DNA of 17,378 nt from an uncultured Treponema sp. (lineage in GTDB: Bacteria; Spirochaetota; Spirochaetia; Treponematales; Treponemataceae): assembly GCA_938045195.1 (NCBI GenBank), contig CALINC010000087.1:1-17378 (forward strand). Reading direction: 5' to 3'. Both the position numbers and the translations under genes were made by a program. Positions 13,856 to 17,378 of this stretch are shown here, piece after piece; position 1 is the stretch's first letter, and each line of letters starts with the position of its first letter. The notes under the pieces are model-generated. The model was not told the DNA's origin. It saw only the letters and a list, made by a program, of their open reading frames with translations, and searched no databases.

Positions 13856-15627
13856 TTTACACCGCCTGCCTGCAATAATTTTTTAGCTTGTTCGTCCATG
13901 CCGTCAGCTTTTTCCGCAATGAGGCTTTTAAGTTTGTCCTCGTTTGCCGTAAAGCCGGAAGAAGCCCACGGAGAATAGTTATAGTCGATAAATAAAAGTT
14001 TGAGTTTGCTGAAATATGAGCGGGCTTCGTCTTTCGATATGAATTTAAAAGAAGAGCCTAAGATTTCAATTAAGATACGGTAAATATGCTGTTGCCTCTC
14101 TACCGAAACCGCATCGTCAACTTTATCAAAAGAGTTTTGCTGTAAGTAAACGGCATCGAGTAAGTCGCCTTTGAGGTAGACAATAAAGTCTTCAATACTC
14201 GTCCCCTCTTCACCGACAACTTTCATCATCTGTTCGACTTCGGTTCCCCGCCGTAAGAATGATCGTCCGTAGGCGACTTGCTCCTTGGGCAAAACGCTCG
14301 GATATTTCGACCATGAGTCGAGCGGATGAATTGCGGGATATTTTCGGGCATCGGAGCGTTCGCGGGAGAGTCCGTGGAAAGCACCGACGACTTTGAGCGT
14401 AGCCTGCGTTACCGGCTCTTCAAAGTTTCCGCCTGCCGGTGATACCGTGCCGCCGATGGTAACCGAGCCTTTTGAGCCGTCCTTTAAGCGGACAATACCG
14501 GCACGTTCGTAAAAGGCTGCAATATAAGATTCCAAATAAGCGGGAAAGGCTTCTTCACCGGGTATTTCTTCCAAACGGCCTGACATTTCGCGCAAGGCTT
14601 GCGCCCAGCGGCTTGTTGAGTCTGCAAGAAGCAGAACATCCAAACCCATTTGACGGTAGTATTCGGCAAGGGTAACACCGGTGTAAACGGAAGCCTCGCG
14701 GGCGGCAACCGGCATCGAAGAGGTATTACAGATGATAACAGTCCGCTCCATAAGGGTTCTGCCTGTTTTCGGGTCTTTTAGTTCGGGGAATTCTTTAAGC
14801 GTTTCGACAACTTCACCTGCCCGCTCGCCGCAAGCTGCGATGATAACTATGTCAACATCGGCATTCCGGCTTGTCGCATGCTGCAAAACCGTTTTTCCGG
14901 CACCGAAAGGACCGGGTATACAATAGGTTCCGCCTTTTGCAACTGGGAAAAAGGTGTCCATAGTGCGCATCTTCGTTACTAGGGTTTCTGCCGGCTTAAG
15001 CCGTTCCGCATAGCAGTCGATAGCCCGTTTTACCGGCCATCTGAAGCTCATGGTTAATGGGAGAATATTGCCTCTTTCATCGGCAACTTCCGCAATTTTT
15101 TCGTCTACCGTATATTCGCCTGAATCTTTTATGGATTTTAGCGTGTAATTTCCATACATATTAAAAGGAAGCATTATGCGGTGGGTAAAGCTGCCCTCCG
15201 GTACTGTTCCAAGGATATCGCCGCGAACCAGTTTATCACCGGCTTTTGCTGCGGGCGTAAACTGCCACTTTTTGCCGCGTGAGAGAGCATTGAGATAGAT
15301 ACCGCGTTCCAAGAAGTAGCCTGCTTGTTCAGCGAGTTCAGGGAGCGGATTTTGCAAACCGTCATACACTTGTCCTAAAAGCCCCGGTCCCAATTCTACG
15401 GAGAGGAGGTCGCCGGTAAATTCAACGGAGTCTCCTACACGGATACCTTTTGTAATTTCAAAAACTTGAAGCTGTGCAATGTCTCCGCGAATTCGGATAA
15501 CTTCGCTTTTTAGTTTTTTTGAAGCAACTTCTACATAGCCTACTTCATTAAGGGTAACAAAGCCTTCAAACTTAACACTTATCATGTTACCATTAACGCC
15601 GACTACCTTTCCTTTTGTCTTAGTCAT
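13852..15627 (-). CDS. atpA: V-type ATPase catalytic subunit A
   Basis: 591 residues, full length. The P-loop GPFGAGKT (239-246) and the catalytic Glu268 in ACGERAGEV are present. The A-specific non-homologous insert occupies roughly residues 90-190. The nucleotide-site stretch SGRLEEIPGEEAFPAYLES follows. ATG 15627 has GGAG 7 nt upstream. It is the first gene of this operon. The upstream neighbour is serS, so the E subunit gene that precedes A in many spirochaete V-ATPase loci is absent here. Confidence 0.96.
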   Translation of the reverse strand: MTKTKGKVVGVNGNMISVKFEGFVTLNEVGYVEVASKKLKSEVIRIRGDIAQLQVFEITKGIRVGDSVEFTGDLLSVELGPGLLGQVYDGLQNPLPELAEQAGYFLERGIYLNALSRGKKWQFTPAAKAGDKLVRGDILGTVPEGSFTHRIMLPFNMYGNYTLKSIKDSGEYTVDEKIAEVADERGNILPLTMSFRWPVKRAIDCYAERLKPAETLVTKMRTMDTFFPVAKGGTYCIPGPFGAGKTVLQHATSRNADVDIVIIAACGERAGEVVETLKEFPELKDPKTGRTLMERTVIICNTSSMPVAAREASVYTGVTLAEYYRQMGLDVLLLADSTSRWAQALREMSGRLEEIPGEEAFPAYLESYIAAFYERAGIVRLKDGSKGSVTIGGTVSPAGGNFEEPVTQATLKVVGAFHGLSRERSDARKYPAIHPLDSWSKYPSVLPKEQVAYGRSFLRRGTEVEQMMKVVGEEGTSIEDFIVYLKGDLLDAVYLQQNSFDKVDDAVSVERQQHIYRILIEILGSSFKFISKDEARSYFSKLKLLFIDYNYSPWASSGFTANEDKLKSLIAEKADGMDEQAKKLLQAGGVK

Positions 15628-15696
15628 ACTATAACTCCAAATAATATTGGGGCATTAAAAAGCCCTCTCAAGTAATATTCTTACAATAATAGCGTC

Positions 15697-15725
15697 ATTT
15701 TATCATATAAATAAAAAATCTGCAA
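15697..15725 (-). promoter_or_regulatory. Promoter of the V-ATPase operon
   Basis: On the minus strand TTGCAG (15725-15720) is followed after 17 nt by TAAAAT (15702-15697), with an extended TGA immediately upstream. Start is near 15690, leaving a leader of about 63 nt that contains a small GGGC/GCCC hairpin (15650-15665). Confidence 0.7.
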
Positions 15726-15763
15726 GAGAGAACATAGAGAAAAAGTCAAAAAACAATGAATAT

Positions 15764-17038
15764 TTATTTGTGTTTAATTATATCAAAACCGCAATACGGA
15801 ACGAGTACTTCAGGAATTTTAACCGAACCGTCTGCTTGCTGGTAATTTTCTAAAATTGCAATCATTGCTCTGGACATGGCTATAGCAGTTCCATTTAACG
15901 TATGAAGAAATTTATTTTTCCCGTCGGTGTCTTTATACCGTATATTTAAACGTCTTGCTTGATAATCGGTACAGTTTGAAGTTGAAGTAACTTCTCCCCA
16001 TTCGCCGCCGTTTCTGCCGGGCATCCATGCTTCCAAATCCCATTTTCTGTATGCGGGAGCACCGAGGTCTCCGGTACATGTATCTACAACGCGGAAAGGA
16101 ATTCCTAATCCGTTAAAAATTTCTTCCTCTATGAGACGGAGTTCTTCGTGAATTTTATCCGATTCTTCGGGCGTACAGTAAACAAACATTTCCAATTTTG
16201 AAAATTGATGAACTCTGTATAAGCCTTTTGAAAATTGTCCGGCGGCTCCTGCCTCTCGTCTAAAACAATGTGAAATACCGCAATACTTTAAAGGAAGGTT
16301 TTCTTTTTTGATAATTTCATCTGCATGATAGCCGCCGAGTGTTATTTCGGCAGTTGCAACCAAACACGTTCCTTCGTCTTCTATTGTGTAGACATTGGAT
16401 TCTTCTCCGCGTGGATTAAAGCCTATCCCGTAAAGGATCTCTTCTTTTGCGATGTCGGGCGTAATAAACGGGATAAATCCATGCTTACTCAAAATTGAAA
16501 GACCGTACATAGTAAGTGCTTGTTCCAAAAATACAGCTTCGTTTTTAAGGTAATAGAATTTAACACCCGACACTTTTGTTCCTGCCTCAAAGTCGATTAA
16601 ATCCAAATCTTGTCCAAGCTGTACATGGTCTTTCGGTTCAAAACCGAAAGAGGGGATTGTTCCCGAACGTTTTACTTCGAGGTTTTCGGAATCTTCTTTT
16701 CCAACCGGAGCATCAGGGTGCGCCATGTTTGGAATTTTACTGACAGCCTCATGTAAATTCTTTTCGGCTTCAGCCAATTCGGTTTCGGTTTCGGTTATTT
16801 TTTCTTTTATTTCTTTGCCGGTATCAATGAGCTTTTGGCGTTCTTCGGGAGAAAGTTTTTGTTTCATTGATAAAGCATTGTCATTTCTTTCTTTTTGCAA
16901 ATTCTGCAAAGCCGTAACGAGGGCAGTGCGTTTGTCATAAAGCTCTACAGCCTTATCTGCATCGGCCGTCATAGAACGGTTTAAAATATTCCTTTTAACG
17001 GCTTCTAAATTTTCTTTAATGAATTTATAATCTAACAT
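15764..17038 (-). CDS. serS: Seryl-tRNA synthetase
   Basis: 424 residues, the normal length. The N-terminal MLDYKFIKENLEAVKRN and the long antiparallel coiled coil (about 30-100) form the arm that grips the long variable arm of tRNA-Ser. The class II core follows: TAE (229-231) for serine binding, motif 2 CFRREAGAAG...HQFSKLEMF (258-285) and motif 3 NGTAIAMSRAMIAILEN (382-398). It acts in the cytoplasm to charge tRNA-Ser (and tRNA-Sec if present). ATG 17038 fits the family N-terminus exactly, yet has no Shine-Dalgarno sequence and lies at the predicted transcription start. No clear terminator separates it from the V-ATPase operon. Confidence 0.97.
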   Translation of the reverse strand: MLDYKFIKENLEAVKRNILNRSMTADADKAVELYDKRTALVTALQNLQKERNDNALSMKQKLSPEERQKLIDTGKEIKEKITETETELAEAEKNLHEAVSKIPNMAHPDAPVGKEDSENLEVKRSGTIPSFGFEPKDHVQLGQDLDLIDFEAGTKVSGVKFYYLKNEAVFLEQALTMYGLSILSKHGFIPFITPDIAKEEILYGIGFNPRGEESNVYTIEDEGTCLVATAEITLGGYHADEIIKKENLPLKYCGISHCFRREAGAAGQFSKGLYRVHQFSKLEMFVYCTPEESDKIHEELRLIEEEIFNGLGIPFRVVDTCTGDLGAPAYRKWDLEAWMPGRNGGEWGEVTSTSNCTDYQARRLNIRYKDTDGKNKFLHTLNGTAIAMSRAMIAILENYQQADGSVKIPEVLVPYCGFDIIKHK

Positions 17039-17044
17039 ATCCGA

Positions 17045-17073
17045 ATTGTACTTATTACAAGATAAACTGTCAA
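17045..17073 (-). promoter_or_regulatory. Strong serS promoter, predicted to give a leaderless mRNA
   Basis: On the minus strand a perfect TTGACA (17073-17068) is followed after exactly 17 nt by TACAAT (17050-17045). Start, 6-8 nt past the -10, falls at 17037-17039, which is the ATG itself. Confidence 0.75.
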
Positions 17074-17120
17074 GTACGGTACGCGGTTCGCGGTACGTAC
17101 GGTAATCGCCTGCTTGACAG
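17067..17120. repeat. Inverted repeat and inner hairpin upstream of serS
   Basis: CTGTCAAG (17067-17074) and CTTGACAG (17113-17120) are perfect 8-bp inverted repeats; the first contains the serS -35. Between them, GTACGCG/CGCGgTAC (17079-17096) forms a GC-rich hairpin with one bulged base. It could be a regulator-binding region or a bidirectional promoter signal. Confidence 0.5.
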
Positions 17121-17378
17121 AAAAAACTTTTTTATGAAAATTTTTCGCCTAAAATAGCCGCCGGTTTTGGTTTTATGTCCAAACCTATGGATGCCCATGC
17201 CGGTAAGCTGTTTATATTTCGGAGGGGGAGGGATAGAGGAAATTTGTGTTGTTGACAGTAATGATATAAAAGTGCTATTATAATTCGTTATTTTTTATGG
17301 GAGGTGTGCTAAACAGTTCGGCACAAATGGTGCCTCGCTGTTTATCCGGCGAGTTTGCCTCATCGGCAAACGTCGTAT
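17121..17378. other. Non-coding right end with a plus-strand promoter
   Basis: Most of this stretch holds no gene I can support. TTGACA (17252-17257) followed after 18 nt by TATTAT (17276-17281) is a good plus-strand promoter pointing out of the window. A frame opens at ATG 17297 and runs to the edge, but the purine-rich GGGAGG follows rather than precedes that ATG, and the frame runs through the dispersed hairpin, so I do not call it a gene. Confidence 0.5.
17351..17375. repeat. Dispersed REP-like hairpin, copy 2
   Basis: Same arms as 1421-1445 (10 bases left, 11 bases right identical) with a different 4-nt loop. It forms a GTTTGCC/GGCAAAC stem and lies downstream of the promoter at 17252-17281. 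Confidence 0.7.

Noticed and set aside
17067..17120. T-box or other riboswitch controlling serS
   Set aside because: The inverted repeat lies upstream of the predicted transcription start, so it would not be in the mRNA, and no T-box motif is visible.
17297..17378. Partial plus-strand gene at the right edge
   Set aside because: The frame is open, but the GGGAGG lies after its ATG, it reads through the dispersed hairpin, and it shows no recognisable protein sequence.

Overview
The window looks like chromosome from a host-associated, probably oral, Treponema. The evidence is a spirochaete-type V-ATPase gene set (A-B-D-I-K), a seryl-tRNA synthetase, a YjgR/HerA-like ATPase, a family C69 dipeptidase, moderate-to-low GC, and structured intergenic repeats. 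Species cannot be fixed from the sequence alone.

Layout. Positions 1-1250 (minus) hold the N-terminal part of a C69 dipeptidase with its own promoter. Positions 1375-1580 are a dense block of hairpins containing two copies of a 39-bp repeat; part of the block recurs at the right end of the window. Positions 1662-1895 (plus) encode a 77-residue protein with two zinc-ribbon-like repeats. Positions 1914-7608 look like an integron gene-cassette array read on the minus strand. It has two attC-like recombination sites (1914-1977 and 4283-4348) with covarying arms and the characteristic single unpaired base, and a precise 5' cassette junction at 7608/7609. No integrase gene is present. Positions 7869-9416 (plus) encode the HerA-like ATPase, and 9421-9524 hold terminators for both converging transcription units. 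Positions 9543-15627 (minus) are a compact five-gene V-ATPase operon. Positions 15764-17038 (minus) are serS. Positions 17039-17378 are non-coding with promoters and a second copy of the dispersed hairpin.

The unusual part is the cassette array. Cassette 1 (about 3.3 kb) carries a four-gene operon with its own promoter: A, an exported protein with a Sec signal peptide, a double-glycine leader-like motif and a His...Cys pair resembling permuted papain-fold enzymes; B, a lipoprotein; C, an exported stand-alone peptidase with the C39 Gln/Cys/His/Asp pattern; and D, a predicted outer-membrane beta-barrel. A plausible model is export of A, periplasmic cleavage after Gly-Gly by C, passage or display through D, and protection or inhibition by B. 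This is inference from motifs and gene order. Cassette 2 (about 2.4 kb) is a diverged second copy of the same A-B-C-D order. A is truncated exactly at the attC crossover point, C and D are broken by deletions, frameshifts and a stop codon, and B alone is intact. That pattern would fit an orphan immunity gene.

The remaining genes are ordinary but informative. The V-ATPase K subunit keeps all the side-chain Na+ ligands known from Enterococcus hirae NtpK, so the enzyme is probably Na+-coupled. The operon lacks an E (stator) gene. The serS promoter places the transcription start on or next to the ATG, so its mRNA may be leaderless.
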